From the NCBI GenBank assembly GCA_001898385.1, contig MKTT01000089.1, forward strand, positions 113,204-177,203: a DNA stretch of 64,000 bases. Reading direction: 5' to 3'. Numbering within the stretch: the first letter of the stretch is position 1; each line of letters starts with the position of its first letter. Below the pieces are notes generated by a model. That model saw only the letters and a program-made list of their open reading frames with translations. It made no database searches and had not been told where the DNA came from. Shown in pieces: positions 43,116 to 51,456 of the stretch. Source of the stretch: Planctomycetales bacterium 71-10. GTDB taxonomy: Bacteria > Planctomycetota > Planctomycetia > Isosphaerales > Isosphaeraceae. A program made the position numbers and the translations under genes.

Positions 43116-44513
43116 ATGGATCGGCTGGAGAAGGACTCGCAGCGCCGGGGGATGCGGCGCGAATTGGGGCCGATGCTCCGGCTGGCGGGGCCGGTGGTCT
43201 CGGCGGAGCTGGGGTGGATGGCGATGGGGATCGTCGACACGATCTTCGTCGGCCGGCTCGGCGCGGAGGCGATCGGCGCGGTCAGCCTGGGGAACGCGCT
43301 GTACTTCGCGGTCGCGATCTTCGGGATGGGGCTCCTGCTGGGGCTGGACGCGCTGGTCTCGCAGGCCCACGGCGCCGGCGACCGGCGCGAGTGCCACGAC
43401 TGGCTGGTGCAGGGGCTGTACCTCACCGCGATCGCCTGCCCGGCGTCGATGCTGCTGCTCTGGGCGGTGGACGCGAACTCGGGCCGCCTGGGGCTCAACG
43501 CGGTCGTCCTGGAGCAGGCCCGGCCGTTCCTGCGGGCGATGACCTGGGGGACGCCGGCGCTGTTCGTCTACGCGGCGTTCCGGCGCTATCTCCAGGGGAT
43601 GGGGATGGTGAAGCCGGTGATGGCGGCGCTGCTGTCGGCGAACGTGGTGAACGCGCTGATGGACTGGATCTTCGTCTACGGCAAGCTCGGCGCGCCGGCG
43701 ATGGGCGTGGCCGGGTCGGGATGGGCGACGACGATCTCGCGGTGCTACATGGCGGGGTTCCTGGTCGTCTTCACCCTGATCCATGACATGCGGACGGGCC
43801 GGGGCCTGATCGGGGCGAGCCTGGCGCCGAGGCTGGCGGCGATCGGGAGGTTGTTCGCGATCGGGCTGCCGGCGGCGATGCACATCCTGCTGGAGGTCGG
43901 CGTCTTCGCGCTGGCGACCTCGCTGGCGGGGACGCTGGACGCGACCTCGCTGGCGGCGCACCACGTCGTGCTGGACGTGGCGAGCGTGACGTTCATGATC
44001 CCGCTGGGCCTGGCGAACGCCGGGGCGATCCGCGTGGGCCAGGCGATCGGCCGGGGCGAGCCCGCGGCGGCCTCGCGCGCCGGCTGGACGGCCCTGGCCC
44101 TGGGCGCCGCCTTCATGGCGACGGCCGGCGTCCTCATGGTGGCGTTCCCCCGGCCGCTCTCGGCCCTGTTCACGGACGACGCCGGGGTGATCGCCCTGGC
44201 CTCTCGGCTGATGCTCCTGGCCGCGGCGTTCCAGCTCTTCGACGGCCTGCAAGGCGTGGCCACCGGGGCCCTCCGCGGCGCGGGCGACACCCGCACGGCC
44301 ATGATCTGCACCCTGGTCAGCTACTGGCTCGTGGGCCTCCCCCTGGGCTGGTACCTGTGCTTCAACGAGGGACGCGGGGTGGACGGCCTCTGGGTCGGCC
44401 TGGCCCTGGGCCTCCTCGTCGCCGGCCTGGCCCTCCTCCGCGCCTGGTCCCGCACGGCCGCCGCCCTGACCCGCGGCGAGTTCCGCATGGCCGGCGCGGG
44501 GGTGGGGCACTGA
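43116..44513 (+). CDS. MATE-family multidrug efflux transporter
   Basis: 465 aa from ATG 43116, chosen for GAAGGGGACC upstream. About twelve membrane helices are visible. Family marks are LGWMAMGIVDTIFVGRLGAEAIGAV in the first two helices, LDALVSQAHGAGD, and VATGALRGAGDTRTAM in the second half. MATE proteins expel cationic drugs using Na+ or H+ gradients. Transcribed alone, with the 3' end close to the convergent sigma gene. Confidence 0.93.
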   Translation: MDRLEKDSQRRGMRRELGPMLRLAGPVVSAELGWMAMGIVDTIFVGRLGAEAIGAVSLGNALYFAVAIFGMGLLLGLDALVSQAHGAGDRRECHDWLVQGLYLTAIACPASMLLLWAVDANSGRLGLNAVVLEQARPFLRAMTWGTPALFVYAAFRRYLQGMGMVKPVMAALLSANVVNALMDWIFVYGKLGAPAMGVAGSGWATTISRCYMAGFLVVFTLIHDMRTGRGLIGASLAPRLAAIGRLFAIGLPAAMHILLEVGVFALATSLAGTLDATSLAAHHVVLDVASVTFMIPLGLANAGAIRVGQAIGRGEPAAASRAGWTALALGAAFMATAGVLMVAFPRPLSALFTDDAGVIALASRLMLLAAAFQLFDGLQGVATGALRGAGDTRTAMICTLVSYWLVGLPLGWYLCFNEGRGVDGLWVGLALGLLVAGLALLRAWSRTAAALTRGEFRMAGAGVGH

Positions 44514-44531
44514 CCCCCGCGCCGGGGCCCG

Positions 44532-46130
44532 TCACTTCGCGCCCGCGGCGTCGTCGAGGGTCAGTTGGACTTCCGGGAAATGCTCGCGGGTCCAGGCGAT
44601 GAGTTGCGCGATCTTCTTGGACCGATCGGACGATCGGGCGAATTCACGATTCAGGCGCTCGACGTCCTGGATCGCCGCCTCGACGGCCTCCTCGGCCCGG
44701 CGAATCGCGCCCTGGAGGTCGGCGATCCTGGCCGCCGAACGCGGCCCCGATCGTTGTTCATCCTCCTGGCGGGCTTTCTCCAACAGTGATTCCAAGGAAT
44801 CGACTTCGCGTCGGCGTTGCTCGACGATCCGCTCGCCGTCCTCGAACATGGACCGCCGGTCCTGGATCTCGTCCTGCATCTCCAGGAGCCGGGCCAGGAG
44901 GATGCGAGCGGGCTTCGCAGATGCATCGACCTCGTTCTTCGACACGACCGCCCGCTGGTGCAGGGCCAGGGTGTTCTTGTAGTCCAGGTGGGCGTTGATG
45001 AGCTGGGCCTCGATCTCCCGCAACCCCCGGGGGTCCGGGATCGACCGGCCCTCCCCGTCGCGATCGGGCCCGGCGTCGGGCGACGGTCGGGATGGGGGCG
45101 GGGGCGACGGGGCCGTCGCCGCCCGGTTCGCCAGCATCGCGGCGATGCGGTCGATCTTGGCCTCCAGGTCGTCCAGCCGCCGCTCGACCCGTTCGGGGCC
45201 GGGCTTCTCCTCGGCCACGGCGGGCGGCGGCCCCGGAGGTTTTTCCTGGCCGGCGGGTGCCAGGCCCCCCGACGCGACGGCGAATGCGCCGGCGGACAGC
45301 CCGACCGAGGCGAGGCCGATTCCGAGCAGCTTCCACGGTGATGGCGACATCGTCGAGATTACTCCCTGGGCCAGGGCCGCGGCGGGCCACGATGTGAGGT
45401 CGAGGATCCGGGAGAAGGAGGCGAGGCCGACGAATCGGCTCGCGGCGGCGGCCGTCTCCGCGACGAGCGAGGCGGGCGCGAGCGGGGCGGACGCGACGTC
45501 GAGGCGGATCGCGGCCAGGCAGGCGGGCGCGTCGAAGCCCCGCCGCGACAGCCGATCGCGGAGGATCTCGCGCGCCCTGGCCGTGCGGCTGCGCACCGTC
45601 CCCGGCGGCCAGCCCAGCTCGGCGGCGGCCTGGTCGTACGTCCGGCCGTCCAGGTGGCAGAGGACCAGCGGGGCCCGATACTTCTCCGGCAGCCGCGACA
45701 GCTCGCGGTCGAGAGCCTCCAGCGCGTCGTCCGCGGGCCTCTCGGGCGCGGAGGCGGCCTCGTCGAGGTGATCGGCCCCCGCCTCGCGGGCCCGACGCCT
45801 CAGCACGTCCGACCGGGCGCGGGTCGCCACGCGACGGGCCACGCCGTACAGCCAGCTCGACAGGGCGTCGCCGTCGCGCAGGCCGCCCCCCTTCCGGGCC
45901 AGGACCAGGAACGTCGCCTGGAATGCGTCGTCCACGTCGGCCGGCTCGCGGAGGTAGCGCCGGCAGAGCGCCAGCACGAGCGGCCCGTGGCGCTCGACGA
46001 TCGCCCCGAAGGCCGACTCGTCGCGATCGACCCGGAACCGCTCCAGCAGCCGCGCATCCCCGGGCGGGTCGACCCCGTCCCGGAGCAGCCGCTCCACGTC
46101 CTTCTCCGCCCGTCGCCGCGATCCCAACAT
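44532..46130 (-). CDS. ECF sigma factor with transmembrane and coiled-coil extension
   Basis: 532 aa, about three times the usual ECF length. Residues 1-200 are a sigma factor: region 2 (AFGAIVERHGPLVLALCRRYLREPADVDDAFQATFLVLARK-type, about 40-80) and region 4 (LPEKYRAPLVLCHLDGRTYDQAAAELGWPPGTVRSR, about 150-185). A single membrane helix follows (about 260-285, LLGIGLASVGLSAGAFAVASGG). A Pro-rich linker and a long coiled coil (about 375-520) make the C-terminus. This fits planctomycete ECFs that carry their own anti-sigma-like membrane tail. Confidence 0.88.
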   Translation of the reverse strand: MLGSRRRAEKDVERLLRDGVDPPGDARLLERFRVDRDESAFGAIVERHGPLVLALCRRYLREPADVDDAFQATFLVLARKGGGLRDGDALSSWLYGVARRVATRARSDVLRRRAREAGADHLDEAASAPERPADDALEALDRELSRLPEKYRAPLVLCHLDGRTYDQAAAELGWPPGTVRSRTARAREILRDRLSRRGFDAPACLAAIRLDVASAPLAPASLVAETAAAASRFVGLASFSRILDLTSWPAAALAQGVISTMSPSPWKLLGIGLASVGLSAGAFAVASGGLAPAGQEKPPGPPPAVAEEKPGPERVERRLDDLEAKIDRIAAMLANRAATAPSPPPPSRPSPDAGPDRDGEGRSIPDPRGLREIEAQLINAHLDYKNTLALHQRAVVSKNEVDASAKPARILLARLLEMQDEIQDRRSMFEDGERIVEQRRREVDSLESLLEKARQEDEQRSGPRSAARIADLQGAIRRAEEAVEAAIQDVERLNREFARSSDRSKKIAQLIAWTREHFPEVQLTLDDAAGAK

Positions 46131-46224
46131 GCCGCCTCGCCCCTCCTCCCACGGAGGTTACTGCACCGAGGCGGCCGATAGGTCCGGAATTCTGGGGGAC
46201 GAGGGATTTCGCCGCGGGGACGGC

Positions 46225-47466
46225 TCAAGCCGCTCCCTTGAACCAGATCCCGGGCGGGACCGAAGCTCGCAACTCGCGAGCGCTCCGGGCCTCGAAGGGC
46301 CTGGGGTCGTCCGACGGAGGCGAGGCGAGCCGGGCCTCATAAACCTCGCGGTTCCGACGGGCCCGCTCGTTCGACGGATCCAGCCGGACGGCCTCCTCGA
46401 ACGCCTCCCGGACCATGTCGGGCGGGAACCTCAATTCCGCGCGGGCGATGGCGATCCATTCGGACAGCTCGCTCCGGGTGGAGTCGGGACCATCGAACTT
46501 CAGGGCGTCCGCGGCGAACTGGAGGCATTCCCGGAATCGCCCCTCGCGGAAGCGATGATGAGCCAGGAAGTAGTACGGCCAGATGTAGTCGACGCCGACG
46601 CGGACGGCCCGCTCCAGGTCGCCGACTTCGCCCGGTCGCGATCCATACCTCAGCCCCCCCCGCGCCGCCAGGAGCAGGGCGTTGTCGGGATCGATGGCCA
46701 GCCCTCGGGTGTAGGCTTCGGCCGCCGCATGGGTCTCGCCCAGACTCTCGCGATTGAGCCCCAGGAAGAGGTAGCCGTGACGACGAAACCTGGCGTCCAG
46801 CGACGAGTCCGCCTCGGTGGATCGACCCAGGACCCGTTCCAGAATCTCCGCGAACCTACGGTAATCTGCGACTGTGCACGACTCCACGGAACGACCTGCC
46901 GCGCCGATCGAACTGACGATCAAGCTCAGCGGTTGCGACTCGGCCTCGTCCAGGGCGCGATCGATCTCCGGCCGCACCCTCGCCGGGTCGGCCTGCGCGA
47001 CATAGGAGGCGAAGTAATGCGTGTGGGCAGGCTCCAGCCGATGCGCCCGCTCGAAGAACAGTGCCGCCGACTCCCGATCCCCGGCGTCCCGCCAGACGGT
47101 CCCCCTCAGGAACGCCAGGAGCGGAGGCGAGATGTACTTCGCCCACCGTCGTAGCAGCGCCAACGCCCGGTCCCAATCGCCGCGCTCGCGGGCCTCGTAG
47201 AATTCGTTCAGCTTCGATTGAGCTTGGGGGTTCATCGGCAGGGCTTCGGACGGAGGCTCGATGAGGGTGTCCAAATCCCCCGACAGGCCGGCGGCTCGCG
47301 TCTTTTCGATCTCGGACAGGGCATACCACGGCCCGTCGGACGCCTCGCGGATCTCATCGGCCTCGGGAGATTCCTCGCGACCCTCCGCGGCCAGGTGGTG
47401 GAGTTCGCGCACGCTCCTCGCGAATTCCGTGTACGCCGGGGAGAGGGTCCAGGGTTTGGGGTTCAT
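46225..47466 (-). CDS. TPR-repeat protein
   Basis: 413 aa from ATG 47466, with GAGG 7 nt upstream. Several TPR units are visible (for example ALALLRRWAKYISPPLLAFLRGTVWRDAGDRESAALFFERAHRLEP, and AAEAYTRGLAIDPDNALLLAARG). There is no signal peptide. The gene starts 2 nt after the stop of the small split gene and therefore is probably co-transcribed with it. Function unknown. Confidence 0.8.
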   Translation of the reverse strand: MNPKPWTLSPAYTEFARSVRELHHLAAEGREESPEADEIREASDGPWYALSEIEKTRAAGLSGDLDTLIEPPSEALPMNPQAQSKLNEFYEARERGDWDRALALLRRWAKYISPPLLAFLRGTVWRDAGDRESAALFFERAHRLEPAHTHYFASYVAQADPARVRPEIDRALDEAESQPLSLIVSSIGAAGRSVESCTVADYRRFAEILERVLGRSTEADSSLDARFRRHGYLFLGLNRESLGETHAAAEAYTRGLAIDPDNALLLAARGGLRYGSRPGEVGDLERAVRVGVDYIWPYYFLAHHRFREGRFRECLQFAADALKFDGPDSTRSELSEWIAIARAELRFPPDMVREAFEEAVRLDPSNERARRNREVYEARLASPPSDDPRPFEARSARELRASVPPGIWFKGAA

Positions 47467-47468
47467 GA

Positions 47469-47684
47469 TCAAGCCTCGTCCTCGACCCAGTTCGACCGGG
47501 TCGCCGCCAGGGCCGCCTGGTAATCGGCCAGCGGCATCGTCTCGGAGGGAGCGACTCCGTGGGTCTTCGAATCCGGAACCAGGATCAATTGGTCCGCGAA
47601 AGCTGCTCGCTCGAACGGTCCATCCCCGAATCGGAAGAAAAACCGGCTGTTCGGCGCTGTCGCACCGTAGACCTTATCTTTCAC
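47469..47684 (-). CDS. C-terminal half of a small split gene
   Basis: 71 aa from GTG 47684, which overlaps the TGA of the upstream fragment (GTGA). It starts KDKVYGATAPNSRFFFRFGDGPF and ends LAATRSNWVEDEA. Read across the break it continues the first part smoothly, as one protein of about 135 aa. An extra TG dinucleotide at the junction would explain the split. Either a recent frameshift or two coupled chains. The TPR gene follows immediately. Confidence 0.55.
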   Translation of the reverse strand: MKDKVYGATAPNSRFFFRFGDGPFERAAFADQLILVPDSKTHGVAPSETMPLADYQAALAATRSNWVEDEA

Positions 47685-47881
47685 AGACGCTTGGGGATCA
47701 TGTTGATGTTCATCGCCCGCCAGTGCGGATTGACGGACATCCCCTTGTCGTTGGCCAGGGCGATGCCGTCAGCATCGACGTCGACGTCAGCACCCACCCG
47801 CACGCCAAGCCCGCTGCCCGACTGCTCCACGACAGGCAGACCATCCTCAGCCTTCCGCATCAGACGATAAACCCGCGGCAT
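47681..47881 (-). CDS. N-terminal half of a small split gene
   Basis: 66 aa from ATG 47881 with GGAG 8 nt upstream. It contains LGVRVGADVDVDADGIALANDKGMSVNPHW and stops after NMIPKRL. The next frame (-1) continues in the same sense. It lies 50 nt downstream of the FdhF-like gene on the same strand. Confidence 0.55.
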   Translation of the reverse strand: MPRVYRLMRKAEDGLPVVEQSGSGLGVRVGADVDVDADGIALANDKGMSVNPHWRAMNINMIPKRL

Positions 47882-47931
47882 ACCGACGGCTCCAGTCCCA
47901 TTCGAGGATCGACCTCACGCCATTATACCAG

Positions 47932-50289
47932 TCACGACACCGCCGCCGGATGCGACGTCGGCACGACGCGGACGACGACGGACTTGGACGACGGGGTGAG
48001 GCTGCGGGGGTCGACGTCGTCGCAGGCGATGAGGGGATTGGTCTCGGGGTAGTAGGCGGCGGCGGAGCCCTCGGGGATGTCGTGGACGACGACGGCGAAG
48101 CGCGGGCAGACGCGGTCGACGCCCGCGTGCTCGCCGATCAGGTCGACGACCTGGCGGTCGACCAGGCCCAGGCGCGCCACGTCGGCGGCGTTCATGAAGA
48201 CGACGCGGCGGGCGTGGTAGACGCCGCGGTAGCGGTCGTCGTATCCGTAGATGGTCGTGTTGAACTGGTCGTGGCTGCGGATCGTCGCCAGCAGCAGGCG
48301 GTCGGGGGCGGGGCGGGGATCCGCGGGGATGGCGTGGGTCATGAACCGGGCCTTGCCCGTCTTCGTCACGAACCGACGCTCCGCCGCCGGGTTGATGAGC
48401 GTGAAGCCGCCGGGCCGGCGCACCCGCTCGTTGTAGTCGTGGAAGCCGGGGACCGCCCGCTCGATCAGGTCGCGGATCCGGTCGTAGTCGGCGGCCAGGG
48501 CGTCCCAGTCGACGGGGTCGGCCGGGCCGAGCGTCGCCTTCGCCATCCGCGCCACGATCCAGGGCTCGCTGCGGAGCATCGACGAGCCCGGGTTCAGGAC
48601 GCCGTGCGAGGCGTGGATCACGGACATCGAGTCCTCCACCGTCACGAACTGGTCGCCGGTCGCCTGGCGGTCGATCTCGGTGCGGCCGAGGCAGGGGAGG
48701 ATGAGCGACTCGCGGCCGTGGGTCAGGTGGCCGCGGTTCAGCTTGGTGGCCACATAGGCCGTCAGCCGGCACCGCGACATCGCCTCGGCCGTGTACTCGG
48801 TGTCGGGCGAGGCGACCGGGAAGTTGCCCCCCATCGCGAAGAAGACGCCCACCTTCCCCTCGTGCATCGCCCTGATCGCCTCGACCACGCTGTAGCCGTG
48901 CTCGCGGGGCGGTTCGAAGCCGAAGGCGTCGCGGAGCCGGTCCAGGAACGCGGCGGCCGGGCGTTCGAAGATCCCCATCGTCCGGTCGCCCTGCACGTTG
49001 CTGTGCCCGCGCACCGGGCATCCCCCCGCGCCGGGGCGGCCCATGTTCCCGCGCAGGAGGAGGAAGTTCCCGATCGACTGCACGTTGGCCACGCCCCAGC
49101 GATGCTGGGTCACCCCCATCCCCCAGCAGGCGATGACGCGATCGGCCTTGATGTAGACGTCGGCCGCCTCTCGGATCGCCCCGCGCGGGACGCCCGACGA
49201 CGCGAGGATCTCATCCCAAGGCGTCGCCGCCAGGTCGGCCGCGAACTCGTCGAAGCCCGACGTGTGATCCCGGATGAACGGCAGGTCGATCACCTGGCCG
49301 GGGTTGCGGGCCTCGGCCTCCAGAACCTCCTTCATGATCCCCTTCAGCAGCGCGACGTCGCCGCCGACCTTCACCGCGATGTACTGCGAGGCGATCGGCG
49401 TCCCGCCGCGGAGGATGTCCATCGGGTGCTGCGGGTGCGCGAACCGCTCCAGCCCGCGCTCGCGCAGGGGATTGACCGCCACGATCTTGCAGCCGCGCTT
49501 CGCGGCGTTGGCCAGCGTGGAGAGCATCCGAGGGTGGTTCGTCCCCGGGTTGTGGCCGAACGAGAAGATGGCGTCGACCAGCTCGAAATCGTCCAGCGTC
49601 ACCATCCCCTTGCCGACGCCCAGCTGCTCCTGGAGCCCGAAGCTCGTCGACTCGTGGCACATGTTCGAGCAGTCGGGCAGGTTGTTGGTGCCGAACCGCC
49701 TCGCGAACAACTGATAAAGGAACGCGGCCTCGTTGCTCGTCCGCCCGGACGTGTAGAAGACGGCGTCGTTCGGCGACCCCAGCGCCTTCAGCTCGCGGGC
49801 GATCAGGTCGAAGGCGTCGTCCCAGGAGATCGGCGCGTAGTGGGTCGCGCCGGGGGCCAGGTGCATGGGATGCGTCAGCCGGCCCTGGTTCTCCAGCCAG
49901 TGGTCGTCCTTCGCCCGCAACTGCTCGACGGACCACTTGCGGAAGAACTCGGGGCGGACCTTCCAGACGGTGGCCTCGGCGGAGACGGCCTTCACGCCGT
50001 TCTCGCAGAACTCGAACGTCTCGCGGCGGTCCTCGCCGGACTCGGTCCACGCGCAGCTCGGGCAGTCGAACCCCTTGATCTGGTTGATCTTCAGGAACAT
50101 GTTCGCCGACCGCAGCGGCCCCATCTGGGGGAGCGACATCGACATCGAATGGACGATCGCCCCCATCCCCGCCGCGGCGTGGTCGTACGGGCGGACGTCG
50201 ACCTCCGCCAGCTCGACGGGGGGGCGGGGGGCGGGGGCCGCCGACGCCTGATCGACCGTCTCCGGGGGCGACTGCTCGCGGTCCGACAT
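47932..50289 (-). CDS. FdhF/YdeP-like molybdopterin oxidoreductase
   Basis: 785 aa. The N-terminal Fe-S region is FDCPSCAWTESGEDRR...FCENG (about 74-103). Molybdopterin-binding blocks follow: FYTSGRTSNEAAFLYQLFARRFGTNNLPDCSNMCHEST with a Cys near the Mo ligand position, FGHNPGTNHPRM, and GVTQHRWGVANVQSIGNFLLLRGNMGRPGAGGCPVRGHSNVQGD. This is the FdhF/YdeP subfamily, soluble, without the membrane or electron-transfer subunits of formate dehydrogenase N. fdhD lies 10 nt upstream on the same strand, so the pair is an operon. The physiological substrate is uncertain. Confidence 0.9.
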   Translation of the reverse strand: MSDREQSPPETVDQASAAPAPRPPVELAEVDVRPYDHAAAGMGAIVHSMSMSLPQMGPLRSANMFLKINQIKGFDCPSCAWTESGEDRRETFEFCENGVKAVSAEATVWKVRPEFFRKWSVEQLRAKDDHWLENQGRLTHPMHLAPGATHYAPISWDDAFDLIARELKALGSPNDAVFYTSGRTSNEAAFLYQLFARRFGTNNLPDCSNMCHESTSFGLQEQLGVGKGMVTLDDFELVDAIFSFGHNPGTNHPRMLSTLANAAKRGCKIVAVNPLRERGLERFAHPQHPMDILRGGTPIASQYIAVKVGGDVALLKGIMKEVLEAEARNPGQVIDLPFIRDHTSGFDEFAADLAATPWDEILASSGVPRGAIREAADVYIKADRVIACWGMGVTQHRWGVANVQSIGNFLLLRGNMGRPGAGGCPVRGHSNVQGDRTMGIFERPAAAFLDRLRDAFGFEPPREHGYSVVEAIRAMHEGKVGVFFAMGGNFPVASPDTEYTAEAMSRCRLTAYVATKLNRGHLTHGRESLILPCLGRTEIDRQATGDQFVTVEDSMSVIHASHGVLNPGSSMLRSEPWIVARMAKATLGPADPVDWDALAADYDRIRDLIERAVPGFHDYNERVRRPGGFTLINPAAERRFVTKTGKARFMTHAIPADPRPAPDRLLLATIRSHDQFNTTIYGYDDRYRGVYHARRVVFMNAADVARLGLVDRQVVDLIGEHAGVDRVCPRFAVVVHDIPEGSAAAYYPETNPLIACDDVDPRSLTPSSKSVVVRVVPTSHPAAVS

Positions 50290-50299
50290 CGGCGCTCTC

Positions 50300-51169
50300 C
50301 TATCGATCGGCCCCCGGGGCGATGCGCCCGGGGTGGGAATAGATGTTGAAGCGATCGCCGCGGAGGAAGCCGACCAGGGTGATCCCCAACCGGTCCGCGA
50401 CCGAGATCGCCAGGCTCGACGGCGCGGAGACGGCGCAGACGATCGGCGCGCCCGCCGCGGCCGCCTTCTGGAGGATCTCGAAGCTCGTGCGGCCGGAGAC
50501 CATCAGGATCCGGCCCGAGAGGGGCAGCTCGCCGTCCAGGAACGCCCGGCCGACGACCTTGTCGACCGCGTTGTGCCGGCCGACGTCCTCGCGCACGGCC
50601 AGCAGCCCGCCGCCCGCGTCGAACAGCCCGGCCGCGTGCAGGCCCCCGGTGCGGTCGAACGCCCGCTGCGCGGCGCGCAGGGCCCCCGGCAGGCCCAGGA
50701 TCGTCGCGCGGTCGACCGTCGGCCCGGCCTCGACGGGCCCGCAGCGCACCGCGACCTGGTCGAGCGTCGCCTTGCCGCAGACGCCGCAGCTCGACGTCGC
50801 GAAAAAGTTCCGCCGCAGCGACGAGCCGTCGAACGGCCGCGCGATCGCGACGTGCGCCACGCCCCCGCGGGCCCAGCAGTCGGCCTCGACCACCGCGTCG
50901 TCCGGCCCGATCAGCCCCTCCGTGCGGAGGAACCCCACGGCCAGCTCCAGGTCGGCGCCGGGCGTGCGCATCGTCACGGCGACGCTCGCCGGCCCCTGGC
51001 CCGGGCCCGAAGCCCGGATCTCCAACGGCTCCTCGACGGCCACCCAGTCGAAGTCGTCCGTCGCGCCGGCCGGGCCGTCGACCCGGACGCCCACGCGCCC
51101 CACCTCCCGCGCGGGATGGGTCGCGACGCGACGCCGGGCGTCCGTCAGGCTCGGTCGTGCTTCGCCCAT
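50300..51169 (-). CDS. fdhD: Formate dehydrogenase accessory sulfurtransferase FdhD
   Basis: 289 aa from ATG 51169 with CGGAG upstream. The signature SCGVCGK (sulfur-carrying Cys residues) is present, with VSGRTSFEILQKAAAAGAPIV and the REDVGRHNAVDKVVG block. FdhD transfers sulfur from IscS to the molybdenum cofactor of formate dehydrogenases. Its position 10 nt before the FdhF-like gene shows which enzyme it serves. Confidence 0.93.
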   Translation of the reverse strand: MGEARPSLTDARRRVATHPAREVGRVGVRVDGPAGATDDFDWVAVEEPLEIRASGPGQGPASVAVTMRTPGADLELAVGFLRTEGLIGPDDAVVEADCWARGGVAHVAIARPFDGSSLRRNFFATSSCGVCGKATLDQVAVRCGPVEAGPTVDRATILGLPGALRAAQRAFDRTGGLHAAGLFDAGGGLLAVREDVGRHNAVDKVVGRAFLDGELPLSGRILMVSGRTSFEILQKAAAAGAPIVCAVSAPSSLAISVADRLGITLVGFLRGDRFNIYSHPGRIAPGADR

Positions 51170-51456
51170 GATCGCTCCGAGACCGACCGCCGGGCCCCCT
51201 CCCGGCGAGGAATCTCCGCGCGGGCCGGGGGACCCGTACCTCATCGCGGTTGGCAGCGACCTGGAATCTTAGGGGACCCGACACGGCCGAGGCAACCATC
51301 CTCCACCGGCGGAGCGGGCCCTCGAGCATCGGCGCCGGCGAGCGGCCCGTCGACCGTCCGGATCCCAAGGCCCTCCGCCGGCCGGCTGTACATCTCGAAG
51401 CGAAGGCGGCCCCCGACGCCGTCGGGACCTCGCCCCGCTTCCTCCATCGGGAGGCG

